NCBI RefSeq assembly: GCF_000214355.1
Contig: NC_015577.1
Location: 3,587,389 to 3,651,388 of the forward strand
Origin: Leadbettera azotonutricia ZAS-9
Lineage (GTDB): Bacteria; Spirochaetota; Spirochaetia; Treponematales; Breznakiellaceae
Reading direction: 5' to 3'
DNA length: 64,000 nt
Shown here: positions 53,356 through 62,655 of the stretch, one piece after another
Layout of the letters: every line of letters begins with the position of its first letter
Numbering within the stretch: the first letter of the stretch is position 1
Made by a program: the position numbers and the translations under genes
Notes under the pieces: generated by a model
Database searches by the model: none
Told to the model about the DNA's origin: nothing
Seen by the model: only the letters and a program-made list of their open reading frames with translations

Positions 53356-53402
53356 ATGGATGTTTGCCACCGGGATCTGGCGGACCGGAGTTACAAGGAC
53401 TT
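53356..53402 (+). repeat. decayed fragment duplicating part of the isomerase gene
   Basis: Forty of 47 bases match 51786-51832 in the isomerase gene, from ATGGATGTTT to ACAAGGACTT. It would read MDVCHRDLADRSYKDF. Flanking sequence is unrelated. It shows that a second isomerase gene once stood here or that a small piece was copied. Confidence 0.7.
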
Positions 53403-53444
53403 TTCCACTTCCCAATTTATTAATTATGTGTTATAAAGATTTAA

Positions 53445-53556
53445 TTGAAACATGTATTATTGGTTATCATACTGGCATTGGTTTCTGCTGCCTGCCAGAA
53501 AATAGGAGTAAACCATGAAACTTTCACTTACAAAAGACTGGAAATTATTATACCGT
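53445..53556 (+). pseudogene. remnant lipoprotein signal peptide before the beta-mannosidase
   Basis: From a TTG at 53445 the frame reads KHVLLVIILALVSAAC, a signal peptide with a good lipobox, then QKIGVNHETFTYKRLEIIIP overlapping the mannosidase gene in another frame and stopping at 53556. With the permease fragment just upstream this is likely the first codons of a lost sugar-binding lipoprotein. An extended -10 (TGTTATAAA) lies at 53429-53437 and may now drive the mannosidase gene. Confidence 0.4.
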
Positions 53557-56031
53557 GATTTGTCGGTTACCGAAAATCAGGCGCTGGATGTCCTTGAAGC
53601 CAAGGACTTTATCGATGCGGGCAGCCTGCCCTGTGACGCCCATGTGCCCCTTATCAAAGCCGGGGTCATACAGGACCCGGTGGTTGCGGATTATAGTTAC
53701 GCCTGTGAATGGATGGAAAGGAAATCCTGGTGGTACCGCCGTGATTTCGAAGTAGCCGAAAAAGATCTTGCCTGCCGCGCCGCGCGGCTTGTTATTGAAA
53801 GCCTGGATCTTTTTGCTCATATTTTCATCAATGGAAGGCTTGTGGGAACACATCAGAGCTGCCATTTCCCCTATGTTCAGGATATAGCCAAATACCTTCA
53901 TGCAGGGAAAAACTCCCTCCTGGTACGCCTGAGTATGGGGCCCGAGGGCGTGACCAAGGGTGATTACGATTACCTCGCTGATTACATCTGCACTGAATAT
54001 GACGGCGGCAGAGGAGACCGGGGAGAAAAGGCTCGGGCCTTCCTCCGCAAGCCCCAGTATGTTTACGGCTGGGACTGGGGTCCCCGGGTGGGAACTGTAG
54101 GGATAATGAAGGACGCCTGGATAGATTTTCTGGGGGATGCCGTAATTACCCATGTACAGCCCATTACGATGGAAGCCAAAAAAGACGCAAAACTGCGTTT
54201 CGAGGTTGAGTTTGAAAGCCTCCTCCCCATATCAACCCAGGAAGCCTGGCTTACCCTGGATGTCAAGCTTGAAGGGAAAGCGGTATATACCGAAATCCGC
54301 AATGTCCTGGCTTTGTCGGGTACGAATTATGTTGATTTCGCGGTAACACTGCCGGATGCAAAATTGTGGTGGCCCAGCGGTGCAGGAGCCCAGCCCCTTT
54401 ACACCGCCGAAGTTAGTATTAAAACTGCTAAAACAAAAACTAAAAGCGATCCGGTAAAATTCGGCATCAGAACCGTAGAACTCAACCTGGAAAAATACGG
54501 CGACAACGATCACCGCTTTGCTGTCCGGGTCAATGGTATTGACATTTACTGTAAAGGCGGCGACTGGATTCCCGCAGATTCCATATACGCCAGGGTAAGC
54601 TCCGCAAAATACCGTACCCTGATTGCAGAAGCAAAAGAATGTAACTTTAATATGCTGCGTATTTGGGGCGGCGGCCTTTACGAGCAGGATGAATTCTACA
54701 ATCTCTGCGACGAGATGGGTATACTGCTCTGGCACGACTTTATGTTTGCCTGTACCCTTGTACCTGATAATCAGGAGTGGTATCTGGAATTGGTCAGAAA
54801 AGAAATCGACTACCAGACCAAACGGCTCAGGCGGCATCCTTCCCTGGCCCTGTGGTGCGGAAATAACGAAAATCCCATGATATTCGAAAATTACTTAAAA
54901 GCCGATGCCAAAGACCGGTTCTCAGGCGGCCTTCACATTTACAATGAACTTATCCCATCCCTTATCAGATCAAACTGTCCCGAAATCCCCTACTGGCCTT
55001 CTTCACCTTACGGCGGCAAGAACCCCAATGACAACGAAGTTGGAGACCGGCACCATTGGGGAGACTGTACCATGAATCCCGATATGGAAAAACGTATAAC
55101 ACCGGAAGCTTACGATCTGGTTACATCCCGTTTTGTTACCGAATACGGATACATAGGTCCCTGTTCCGAAGCTACCATTAAAAAGTATTACGGCAAGAAC
55201 CCGATGGTTCACAATGATAAAATCTGGAACCTCCATAACAATACTTTTGAAAAAGCCACGGTTCCCGAGGGGATACGCAAACACTATATCGATCCCGAGG
55301 GGCTTGAGCTTAAGGATTACCTCCAGTACGCACGGCTCGTGCAGGGTCTTATGTACTCTTATTCCCTTGAAGCAATCCGTTTCTATCCCAAAAATGACGG
55401 TTCCCTTTTCTGGATGTACAACGATACCTGGGGCGAAGTTGGTTGGACTATTATCGATTATTACCTTGACCGCAAGCCTTCTTATTATTATGTGAAACGC
55501 GCCTTTGAGCCCACCAAATTTATCCTGCGGGCTGCTAAAGACAAAGTACGGGTCATGGGAATAAACGATACGACAAAAGAGAAAAGCGTAGAACTGGAAT
55601 ACGGTTACGCCGGTTTTGATGGGAAGTTTGACAAAGCTAAAAAGACTGTGCTGCTGCCGGCCTTTAGCAAAGGTATTGTGCTGGAATTTTCCAAACCCAA
55701 GGGGGATGTCAAAAAAGGCGTCATTTATGCCCGGGCAAAGGATGCTCCCCTGGCGATCCTGCGGACAGGACCGTTCCGCAATTATGCTGCTGCTGATAGT
55801 TCTGTAACAGTCACCAAATTCGAAACCAAGGGAAAAGACATCCAGGTTACCCTTCAGAGTTCAGGTTACAGTCACGCCGTTTCACTGGGGCTTCCGGCGG
55901 ACATTCACCTTGACGACGAGTATTTCGACATGCTCCCCGGTGATGTACATACGGTAACAATCAGGGATGCAGCCGGTAAGCTGGAGAAAACTGGCGTCAA
56001 ACCGAGATTTTTGAAACCTGGCAAAAAGTAG
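53515..56031 (+). CDS. beta-mannosidase, glycoside hydrolase family 2
   Basis: An 838-residue GH2 enzyme. The sugar-binding domain has SWWYRRDFEVAEKDL and LDLFAHIFINGRLVGTHQSC, then KPQYVYGWDWGPRVGTVGI, typical of beta-mannosidases. The acid/base is E452 in LWCGNNENPM and the nucleophile E543 in FVTEYGYIG. No signal peptide, so cytoplasmic, acting on imported manno-oligosaccharides or N-glycan cores. The RBS ATAGGAG is clear. The GH38 enzyme at 8244 removes alpha-linked mannose and this one beta-linked. Confidence 0.95.
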   Translation: MKLSLTKDWKLLYRDLSVTENQALDVLEAKDFIDAGSLPCDAHVPLIKAGVIQDPVVADYSYACEWMERKSWWYRRDFEVAEKDLACRAARLVIESLDLFAHIFINGRLVGTHQSCHFPYVQDIAKYLHAGKNSLLVRLSMGPEGVTKGDYDYLADYICTEYDGGRGDRGEKARAFLRKPQYVYGWDWGPRVGTVGIMKDAWIDFLGDAVITHVQPITMEAKKDAKLRFEVEFESLLPISTQEAWLTLDVKLEGKAVYTEIRNVLALSGTNYVDFAVTLPDAKLWWPSGAGAQPLYTAEVSIKTAKTKTKSDPVKFGIRTVELNLEKYGDNDHRFAVRVNGIDIYCKGGDWIPADSIYARVSSAKYRTLIAEAKECNFNMLRIWGGGLYEQDEFYNLCDEMGILLWHDFMFACTLVPDNQEWYLELVRKEIDYQTKRLRRHPSLALWCGNNENPMIFENYLKADAKDRFSGGLHIYNELIPSLIRSNCPEIPYWPSSPYGGKNPNDNEVGDRHHWGDCTMNPDMEKRITPEAYDLVTSRFVTEYGYIGPCSEATIKKYYGKNPMVHNDKIWNLHNNTFEKATVPEGIRKHYIDPEGLELKDYLQYARLVQGLMYSYSLEAIRFYPKNDGSLFWMYNDTWGEVGWTIIDYYLDRKPSYYYVKRAFEPTKFILRAAKDKVRVMGINDTTKEKSVELEYGYAGFDGKFDKAKKTVLLPAFSKGIVLEFSKPKGDVKKGVIYARAKDAPLAILRTGPFRNYAAADSSVTVTKFETKGKDIQVTLQSSGYSHAVSLGLPADIHLDDEYFDMLPGDVHTVTIRDAAGKLEKTGVKPRFLKPGKK

Positions 56032-56038
56032 AAAACCC

Positions 56039-56071
56039 TGCTATAATAGGCCGGTGGGCAGCGCCACCGGC
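56039..56071 (+). promoter_or_regulatory. extended -10 and GC hairpin spanning the activase start codon
   Basis: TGCTATAAT (56039-56047) is six bases before the GTG at 56054. GCCGGTGG (56050-56057) pairs perfectly with CCACCGGC (56064-56071) across GCAGCG and encloses the start codon, followed by TTAATTTT. It may be a terminator of the mannosidase gene, a translation-control hairpin of a leaderless transcript, or both. Confidence 0.55.
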
Positions 56072-56956
56072 TTAATTTTCAACATCCAGCATTTCTCAAT
56101 CCATGACGGGCCGGGGATACGAACTACGGTCTTTATGAAGGGATGCAGCCTCCGTTGCTATTGGTGCCACAACCCCGAGTCCCTCAATTCAGGCCCTGAG
56201 CTGCAGTTTACCCCCTCCCGCTGTATAGGCTGCGGGGCTTGCGTTGAGGTCTGCCCTTATGCCGACCCCGAAAAAACTGCCCGTTTTACCCCCGCCTGCA
56301 CAAACTGCAGCGCCTGCGCCAAGGTCTGCTACGCCGGGGCTCTCAGTATTGCGGGTCGGCAGTACCATGCGGAAGAACTCGCCGAACTCCTCCTTAAAGA
56401 TAAAAAACTCCTGGCAAATTCCGGCGGGGGCGTCACTTTTTCGGGAGGCGAACCTTTGCTGCAGGCGGATTTTGTAAGCGCTGTCTCTGCCTTATTGAAA
56501 AAAGAAAACATTCATACCGCAATAGAAACGGCTTCTAATGTTCCCTGGGAATCTTTCGAAAAGACTCTGCCCCTGACGGATCTTTTCATCTGCGACATCA
56601 AAGCCTTTTCAGACGAACTCCACCAAAAAGGAACCGGGGCCGGCAATAGGCAGATCCTGGATAATCTGACCCGCCTCAGCAGGACCGGGGCCGGGATCCT
56701 GTTCCGTATCCCCATAATTCCCTGCTATAATGATACTGAAGATGCTGTTCTGGAAATTGGCGGCTTTGTTCAGAGCCTGGAGCAAAAACACCCGGTGGAA
56801 CTTCTGGCCTTCCACAACATCTGCGCAGGGAAGTACGATGCCCTGGGAAGAGAATTTGCCGCCAGGGACACTAAACCCCCAAGCGGGGAATTTATGGGGC
56901 ATTTGAAAAGTACCCTTGAAGAAAAGCTTGATACGGAGGTTATATGGAAACCGTAA
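56054..56956 (+). CDS. glycyl-radical enzyme activating protein (radical SAM)
   Basis: A 300-residue activase that makes the glycyl radical on its partner. NIQHFSIHDGPGIRTTVFMK is the usual start, then C31-x3-C35-x2-C38 (CSLRCYWC) for the SAM cluster. Two 4Fe-4S ferredoxin-like motifs follow (CIGCGACVEVCPYA and CTNCSACAKVCYAG), and SGGGVTFSGGEPLLQ. The start must be GTG at 56054 for the conserved N-terminus; it lies in a hairpin and has no good RBS. It overlaps the enzyme gene by 13 bases. Confidence 0.93.
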   Translation: MGSATGLIFNIQHFSIHDGPGIRTTVFMKGCSLRCYWCHNPESLNSGPELQFTPSRCIGCGACVEVCPYADPEKTARFTPACTNCSACAKVCYAGALSIAGRQYHAEELAELLLKDKKLLANSGGGVTFSGGEPLLQADFVSAVSALLKKENIHTAIETASNVPWESFEKTLPLTDLFICDIKAFSDELHQKGTGAGNRQILDNLTRLSRTGAGILFRIPIIPCYNDTEDAVLEIGGFVQSLEQKHPVELLAFHNICAGKYDALGREFAARDTKPPSGEFMGHLKSTLEEKLDTEVIWKP

Positions 56957-59148
56957 ACATCATGGAAAAAACACGTATCGATAAACTCAGGGCTATTGCC
57001 TTTGACAATGGCCATCATCCGAATAATGGCGTGGAGCTTGAATACCTCACGGCCAAGGCCTATCTTGAAACAGGGACAGAACAGTTTCACAACCTCCGCA
57101 GAGCCAAAATCGACTGCGCTATTTTTGACAATTACAATATCGAAGTTACCCCCGGTGAACTGCTCGCGGGCCGCTTCTCTCACGATACGGCGCTGACAGC
57201 AGAACAGGAAGAACTGCGCCGAAAAGGCAGTGAGGCCATCAAAAACGGCGGCGTCATGAGCGGCTATGCTCAGGCTTCCACAGGCCACCGGGTGCTGGAC
57301 TATGAAAAGCTCCTTAACAAGGGCGCCAAAAGCATCCTCGCCCAAATTGAAGAAAAACTCTCCGCCATTGATTACAGCAAAACCGATGACGCTGAAAAAG
57401 CCCTTTTCTACCAATCGTCAAAAATTTCCCTGGAAGGTCTCTGCCGTTTTGCCTGCCGTTTCCACGACCAACTTCTGACCCTCGCTGACAGAGAAAGCGA
57501 TTCTGTCCAAAAGGCCGAATATCTCAGGATGGCGAAAAATTTTGAAAAGGCCCCTTACGAACCCTGTACTGGTTTTTACGAGGCCCTGCAGATCGTGTGG
57601 TTCTGTCAGTTCAGTCTCAACCTCCTGGCCGATACCAGCCTGGCTGGTCGGGCCGATAATTATCTTTATCCCTTTTATAAAAGCGATATTGAAAAGGGCC
57701 TCCTTACACCCGATGAAGCCTATGAATTGATAGTAAACTTTTACTGCAAACAAAATGAAATTTACGACACCTGGCCCGGTTCGCTCATGGTAGGCGGGGT
57801 AGACAGGCAAAACCGTCCTGTATGGAATGAACTCTCCGAAATGTTTATTAACGCAATAGAAACCACCGGCCTCATTAACCCCTCGGTTTCGGTGGCATAC
57901 ACCAAAGATATGCCCCCTCATCTTCTTGATACCTGCGTCGATATAATTTCCAAAGGCTATACCAAACCTTCGATCTTTAACGACCGCATAGTAAGAAAGG
58001 GTCTTGAGGATGCAGGCGTTAACACTATTGATGCGCGGGAATATATTCACAGTACCTGTGTGGAAATTACCCCCATTGCCTGTTCCAATATACAGGTTGC
58101 CACACCGTACATTAATCCGACCAAGGCCCTTGAGTATGTGCTTGGCAGGGGCCGGCCCCTCTTCGGCGAAGCGTGCGGGCTTTCAAAAGATATTATCATT
58201 AGTGAAGATGACTTTGAAGATTTTGACAGTTTTTATACTACCGTAAAAAATGTCATGGCGGAAATTATACGCAAAGCCATGATCGACGACTGCTATTATG
58301 CACTCCAGAGGAAACGCTATCATTCATCACCGCTTTCATCGGCCCTCATCAACGATTGTATTGAACTGGGTATGGACGCGGGAGCCGGGGGCGCCAAGTA
58401 TAACTTTATCTATCCCTGTTTCCCCGGCTATGTAACCCTGGTAGATTCCATGGCGGCAATCAAAACCGCTGTCTTTGATGAAAAGAAACTTACCCTGAAC
58501 GAACTTGCCGGTCTTTGTGCAACAAATTTCAAAGACGAAGAAAGGATGAGGCTTTACCTTGTTAACCGCTGCGCCAAATTCGGAAACGATGATGACAGCG
58601 CAGATGCCATAGGCAAGGACTTTTATGACTTTCTCCGTACTGAACTTACAAAATACCGCCACTGCCTTGGAAAAACCGCTACCTTCCACCCCAGCTACTT
58701 CGCCTGGATACAGCACGGCAGGCTGGGAAAGATCGCCGCCGCCACCCCCAACGGCAGGAAGCAGGGCGAAGCTCTTTCAGAAAACCTCGGCGCTTCCCAG
58801 GGCATGGATAGAAATTCTCCTCTGGGAGTGGTAAGATCAATCTCCAAGCTGGATCAAAGTTACGGCATAGGCGGCATAGCGACCAACTTCAGGTTTTCCC
58901 AATCCTTCGCGGCGTCAGCGGAAGGCAAAAGAGCCCTGGTAGAATTTATCAAGTACTTCATGGATCAGGATTGTTTTGAAATCCAGTTCAATGTGGTGGA
59001 TCAGGCTGTCCTTCTGGACGCCAAAGCGAACCCGGAAAAATACGCAACCCTCATGGTACGTGTTGCAGGCTACAGCGATTATTTTACCAATCTTGCCCCG
59101 GAGATACAGGACGAGATCATACTGCGAACGGAGCACAACGCAATATAG
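56944..59148 (+). CDS. glycyl-radical enzyme (pyruvate formate-lyase superfamily), substrate unknown
   Basis: A 734-residue glycyl-radical enzyme. The thiyl cysteine is C372 in IHSTCVEITP and the radical glycine is G709 in LMVRVAGYSDYF. It lacks the double cysteine of true pyruvate formate-lyase (a Val follows C372), so a dehydratase or C-C/C-N lyase is likely. After the Cys the sequence VEITPIACSN keeps the Glu two residues on as in dehydratases. Known classes use glycerol, propanediol, choline, hydroxyproline or aryl acids; none can be chosen by eye. GGAGG precedes the ATG. Between the activase and UxaE, so a role in hexuronate or polyol breakdown is possible. Confidence 0.88.
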   Translation: METVNIMEKTRIDKLRAIAFDNGHHPNNGVELEYLTAKAYLETGTEQFHNLRRAKIDCAIFDNYNIEVTPGELLAGRFSHDTALTAEQEELRRKGSEAIKNGGVMSGYAQASTGHRVLDYEKLLNKGAKSILAQIEEKLSAIDYSKTDDAEKALFYQSSKISLEGLCRFACRFHDQLLTLADRESDSVQKAEYLRMAKNFEKAPYEPCTGFYEALQIVWFCQFSLNLLADTSLAGRADNYLYPFYKSDIEKGLLTPDEAYELIVNFYCKQNEIYDTWPGSLMVGGVDRQNRPVWNELSEMFINAIETTGLINPSVSVAYTKDMPPHLLDTCVDIISKGYTKPSIFNDRIVRKGLEDAGVNTIDAREYIHSTCVEITPIACSNIQVATPYINPTKALEYVLGRGRPLFGEACGLSKDIIISEDDFEDFDSFYTTVKNVMAEIIRKAMIDDCYYALQRKRYHSSPLSSALINDCIELGMDAGAGGAKYNFIYPCFPGYVTLVDSMAAIKTAVFDEKKLTLNELAGLCATNFKDEERMRLYLVNRCAKFGNDDDSADAIGKDFYDFLRTELTKYRHCLGKTATFHPSYFAWIQHGRLGKIAAATPNGRKQGEALSENLGASQGMDRNSPLGVVRSISKLDQSYGIGGIATNFRFSQSFAASAEGKRALVEFIKYFMDQDCFEIQFNVVDQAVLLDAKANPEKYATLMVRVAGYSDYFTNLAPEIQDEIILRTEHNAI

Positions 59149-59157
59149 GAGATCAAT

Positions 59158-60582
59158 ATGGACTATCTTGGATTCAATGCCTACGAAAAATCAATCAACC
59201 GGAAAGGTGCTTCCACGGTTTTTCTAGCCGCAGACGGAAATGAAACCTTCCTTGTGGTACAGGGTAAAAACCCAGGCTTCAAGGGAACCAAACTCCCGGG
59301 AAACAAATTTAAAATCCCCCTGGATCACAAAAACGCAGTAATACTGCGAAAGCTTTTTCCGTTTACCGCTCCCAGCCGGGTGCTTAAACAGGAACGCAGC
59401 TTTGGCGTCGGCGACCGCTTGGGCATTGCCGCTCCGGGGCACATCAGGGTATTTGAAAAATATGACGCCTGGCCCGTATTTGCCCAGCAGTCCATACGGG
59501 AACTCAACCTCACAAACCGTACTTACGAAGATGTCCTTGACGCTGTTACCTTTGCGGTTTTCCGCGAAGGCTTTAAAAAACCCTGGGGCGCTGACGGCGA
59601 TCACCTCAAGACTGCCAAAGACGTAAAATACGCCCTCTCCCTGGGCTTTACCATGATAACCCTGGACTGTTCAGAGCATATCAAAAACGATGTCACTGAC
59701 GAGAATGCCCCTGAGCTTCCCAAAAAATACAGCGACAAATATTTAGGCAAACAATTTGATGTTGGCGAAGGCCTTGTCTTAAGTTTTACCGAAACTGATC
59801 TTAAAAAAATCGCGGCCATCTACGGCGAAGCTATTACTTTTGCTGTTGATATGTACAAAAAGTTTCTCAAAAAAGGCCAGGCCGATTTTGAAATCTCCAT
59901 CGACGAAACTTCTACGCCCACTACCCCCTTGCAGCATTACTTCGTCGCCCGGGAACTCATAGACGAGGGAGTATCCTTTGCAACCATAGCCCCCCGTTTC
60001 TGTGGGGAATTCCAGAAGGGCATTGACTACATAGGCGACTTAACCCAGTTCAACAAAGAGATAAAAGCCCACGCCATTATTGCCCGCCACTTCAAATACA
60101 AGTTGAGCATACATTCGGGTTCAGACAAATTCTCCGTCTTCCCCGGTATAGGCAAGGAAACCCGCCGCATCTTCCACGTAAAGACCGCGGGCACCAACTG
60201 GCTCGAAGCTGTACGGGTCATAGCCGCCGCCGATCCCACACTCTACCGGGAGATCCACAAGTACGCCCTTTCCGCCTTTGACGAAGCGAAAAAGTATTAC
60301 CACGTAACTACAGACCTCAAAAAAATTCCCGACGTAGATAAAGTCAGCGACGCTGACCTGCCCAAACTTTTTGATGCCAACCCCGACCGTTCCAACGATA
60401 ATGTGCGCCAGCTCATCCATATAACCTACGGCCTCATCCTGAGCAAAAAAAACGAGGACGGCTCTTTTACCTATAGAGATAAACTCTACAAGCTTTGGCG
60501 GGATCGGGAGAATGACTATACTGCGGCCCTGGTAAAACATATTGGAAAACACATGGAATTGCTGGGAGTCAAAAAGGCTTAA
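59158..60582 (+). CDS. uxaE: tagaturonate/fructuronate epimerase (UxaE type)
   Basis: A 474-residue protein that matches the UxaE pattern: VLKQERSFGVGDRLGIAAPG near the N-terminus, KPWGADGDHLKTAKDVKYAL, DFEISIDETSTPTTPLQHYF, APRFCGEFQKGIDYIGDLTQ and KLSIHSGSDKFSVFP. UxaE interconverts tagaturonate and fructuronate, linking galacturonate and glucuronate pathways. It starts ten bases after the glycyl-radical gene with GGAGATC as the RBS, so it is co-transcribed. The stump of a KduD-like gene at 11005 also belongs to hexuronate use. Confidence 0.85.
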   Translation: MDYLGFNAYEKSINRKGASTVFLAADGNETFLVVQGKNPGFKGTKLPGNKFKIPLDHKNAVILRKLFPFTAPSRVLKQERSFGVGDRLGIAAPGHIRVFEKYDAWPVFAQQSIRELNLTNRTYEDVLDAVTFAVFREGFKKPWGADGDHLKTAKDVKYALSLGFTMITLDCSEHIKNDVTDENAPELPKKYSDKYLGKQFDVGEGLVLSFTETDLKKIAAIYGEAITFAVDMYKKFLKKGQADFEISIDETSTPTTPLQHYFVARELIDEGVSFATIAPRFCGEFQKGIDYIGDLTQFNKEIKAHAIIARHFKYKLSIHSGSDKFSVFPGIGKETRRIFHVKTAGTNWLEAVRVIAAADPTLYREIHKYALSAFDEAKKYYHVTTDLKKIPDVDKVSDADLPKLFDANPDRSNDNVRQLIHITYGLILSKKNEDGSFTYRDKLYKLWRDRENDYTAALVKHIGKHMELLGVKKA

Positions 60583-60599
60583 GATCCGGGGAGCTATGT

Positions 60600-61436
60600 A
60601 TGGAAAAAGCATATCTTGAAAAGGCCCTGGGGGATCTCATAAACACCAGCCCAGGCAATTATATAACCAGGGAAACTGCTTTGCGGCCCGATCTGGCGGG
60701 AATGCGGATCTTTGACGAGCCTCTTATCGGATATGCTGCCGCAGGGGATCCGTATTTTGCAGAACTGAAAAAGCCCGGCATTATCGGCAGCCATTTTATG
60801 GCTCCCCGAGAATGGCTGGACAGCGCCGAAACAGTGATCGCCCTCTTTCTTCCCTTTACCGAACAGGTAAAGGCCGCCAACCGCAAAAATCCTGATTGGC
60901 CCGCCGATGAATGGCTCCACGCCCGAATCGAGGGGCAAGCCTTTCAGAACACTGTCTGCCGTCATGCCATTGATCTGCTTAAGGGTCAGGGCTTTGCCGC
61001 CTCCGCTCCCATGATCGATTCCCGCTTTTCCCAGACCAGCCCGGTTACTGCAGACAAAAACGAGCAGGGCTATTATACCAGCAATTGGTCCGAACGGCAC
61101 GCCGCCTATGTCTGCGGCCTGGGTACTTTCGGCCTTTCCAAAGGGCTTATCACCCGCCGGGGAATCGCCGGACGGTACATCAGCTTTATAACCAGCGCCC
61201 GGTTTGAACCGGATCAGCGGCCCTATACCGGCGTCTACGACTACTGTTCCCGCTGCGGGGCCTGTGTCCGAAACTGTCCCGCAAAAGCAATCTCACTGGA
61301 AACAGGAAAGAGCCACCCCCTCTGCTCAGCCTTTGTGGAATCCACCCGGAAAAAACACGCTCCCCGCTACGGCTGCGGCAAATGCCAGGTGGCAGTACCC
61401 TGTGAAAGCGGGATTCCCCTTCCCTTGTTTAGCTAG
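60600..61436 (+). CDS. ferredoxin-type iron-sulfur protein related to epoxyqueuosine reductase
   Basis: A 278-residue protein. The middle has [20 protein letters not shown] and [20 protein letters not shown], as in QueG-related proteins, then a cluster motif [20 protein letters not shown] and near the end [16 protein letters not shown]. It is shorter than QueG (~310-380) and lacks a complete second classical motif, so it is an uncharacterised relative rather than QueG itself. The ATG follows GGGGAGC. Between uxaE (17 bases before) and purE (23 bases after); it is probably not a purine enzyme. Confidence 0.75.
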   Translation: MEKAYLEKALGDLINTSPGNYITRETALRPDLAGMRIFDEPLIGYAAAGDPYFAELKKPGIIGSHFMAPREWLDSAETVIALFLPFTEQVKAANRKNPDWPADEWLHARIEGQAFQNTVCRHAIDLLKGQGFAASAPMIDSRFSQTSPVTADKNEQGYYTSNWSERHAAYVCGLGTFGLSKGLITRRGIAGRYISFITSARFEPDQRPYTGVYDYCSRCGACVRNCPAKAISLETGKSHPLCSAFVESTRKKHAPRYGCGKCQVAVPCESGIPLPLFS

Positions 61437-61459
61437 CCCCAAATATGGTAGGCTTAACC

Positions 61460-61939
61460 ATGAAAGCCGCCATTATCTTTGGTTCTCAGTCAGACAAACC
61501 GGTAATGAAAAAAGCTGCCGATGTGCTGCGAGAAATGGGGGTCGAATACACTGCCCACATACTTTCCGCCCACCGGGTTCCTGAACTTCTGAGCCAAACC
61601 CTAAAAGAACTTGAAGTCTCCGGCGTTGAGGTGATCATTGCGGGCGCGGGCCTTGCCGCCCACCTCCCCGGAGTCATCGCCAGCCAGACCCTGATCCCGG
61701 TTATCGGCCTTCCCATTGCCTCAGGGGGCCTCGGCGGTATGGACGCCCTCCTCTCCATCGTGCAGATGCCTAAGCCCATACCGGTAGCAACCGTGGGTGT
61801 AGACAACGGCGCCAATGCGGCCCATCTCGCGTGCCAGATCCTGGCCCTCAAATATCCTGAATTGAAAAAGAAACTGGAAGCCGCCCGGATTAAAATGAAA
61901 GCTGATTTTGCAAATGAAAATAAAGGAGTGGAATTATGA
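61460..61939 (+). CDS. purE: 5-(carboxyamino)imidazole ribonucleotide mutase/AIR carboxylase, PurE
   Basis: About 159 residues. [36 protein letters not shown] and [20 protein letters not shown] are PurE signatures, then [20 protein letters not shown]. Carboxylation step of purine synthesis. FGSQSD rather than MGSxSD and [12 protein letters not shown] are features of class II PurE (AIR carboxylase using CO2), known from Treponema; PurK is not in this cluster, which agrees. The start at 61460 fits the family better than the ATG at 61445. It overlaps purC by four bases (ATGA). Confidence 0.93.
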   Translation: MKAAIIFGSQSDKPVMKKAADVLREMGVEYTAHILSAHRVPELLSQTLKELEVSGVEVIIAGAGLAAHLPGVIASQTLIPVIGLPIASGGLGGMDALLSIVQMPKPIPVATVGVDNGANAAHLACQILALKYPELKKKLEAARIKMKADFANENKGVEL

Positions 61940-62655
61940 GCGCCAAAGAAATTAAGCAAGGCAAACAGCTCTACGAAGGCAAGGCCAAAAAAGTTTTCGC
62001 TACCAGCGATAAAGATCTTGTAATCATCCATTATAAAGATGACGCCACCGCTTTTAACGGTGAAAAAAAAGGCCAGATTGAAGACAAGGGCGTCATGAAC
62101 AATAAAATCGCCTCGGGCCTTTTTGAGCTGCTCAAAAAATCAAAAATCCCCACCCACTTTGTTTCGCACTTAAACGACAGGGATATGCTCTGCAAGAAAG
62201 TAAAGATCATTCCCCTGGAAGTAATCGTGCGCAATGTTGCCGCCGGTTCCATGGCAAAACGTCTGGGACTCAAAGAAGGAACCAAACTCAAGACCACAGT
62301 TTTTGAACTTTCCTATAAGGACGATAGTTTGGGCGATCCTCTTATCAACGATTCTCATGCCGTTGCCATCGGGGCCTCAACCTTTGACGAAATCGAAAAA
62401 ATAAAAAAAATCACCTTTAAGATAAACGATATCCTGTCCGCCTTCTTCCTCAAAAGAGGTATCAAGCTCATCGACTTTAAACTTGAATTTGGCAAAACCC
62501 CCGATGGCAAAATAGTGTTGGCGGACGAAATCTCCCCCGACACCTGCCGCTTCTGGGACGCCAAAACCAACGAAAAACTCGACAAGGACAGGTTCCGCCG
62601 GGATTTGGGTAACGTAAAGGAAGCTTACATTGAAATCCTCAACCGTATTGGATGA
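61936..62655 (+). CDS. purC: phosphoribosylaminoimidazole-succinocarboxamide synthase
   Basis: A 239-residue SAICAR synthetase. [60 protein letters not shown] and [20 protein letters not shown] without its first base in doubt are the standard motifs, of the YEGKAKK type. It uses aspartate and ATP on CAIR. The start overlaps the purE stop (ATGA). Its end overlaps the start of purF by 26 bases. Confidence 0.96.
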   Translation: MSAKEIKQGKQLYEGKAKKVFATSDKDLVIIHYKDDATAFNGEKKGQIEDKGVMNNKIASGLFELLKKSKIPTHFVSHLNDRDMLCKKVKIIPLEVIVRNVAAGSMAKRLGLKEGTKLKTTVFELSYKDDSLGDPLINDSHAVAIGASTFDEIEKIKKITFKINDILSAFFLKRGIKLIDFKLEFGKTPDGKIVLADEISPDTCRFWDAKTNEKLDKDRFRRDLGNVKEAYIEILNRIG

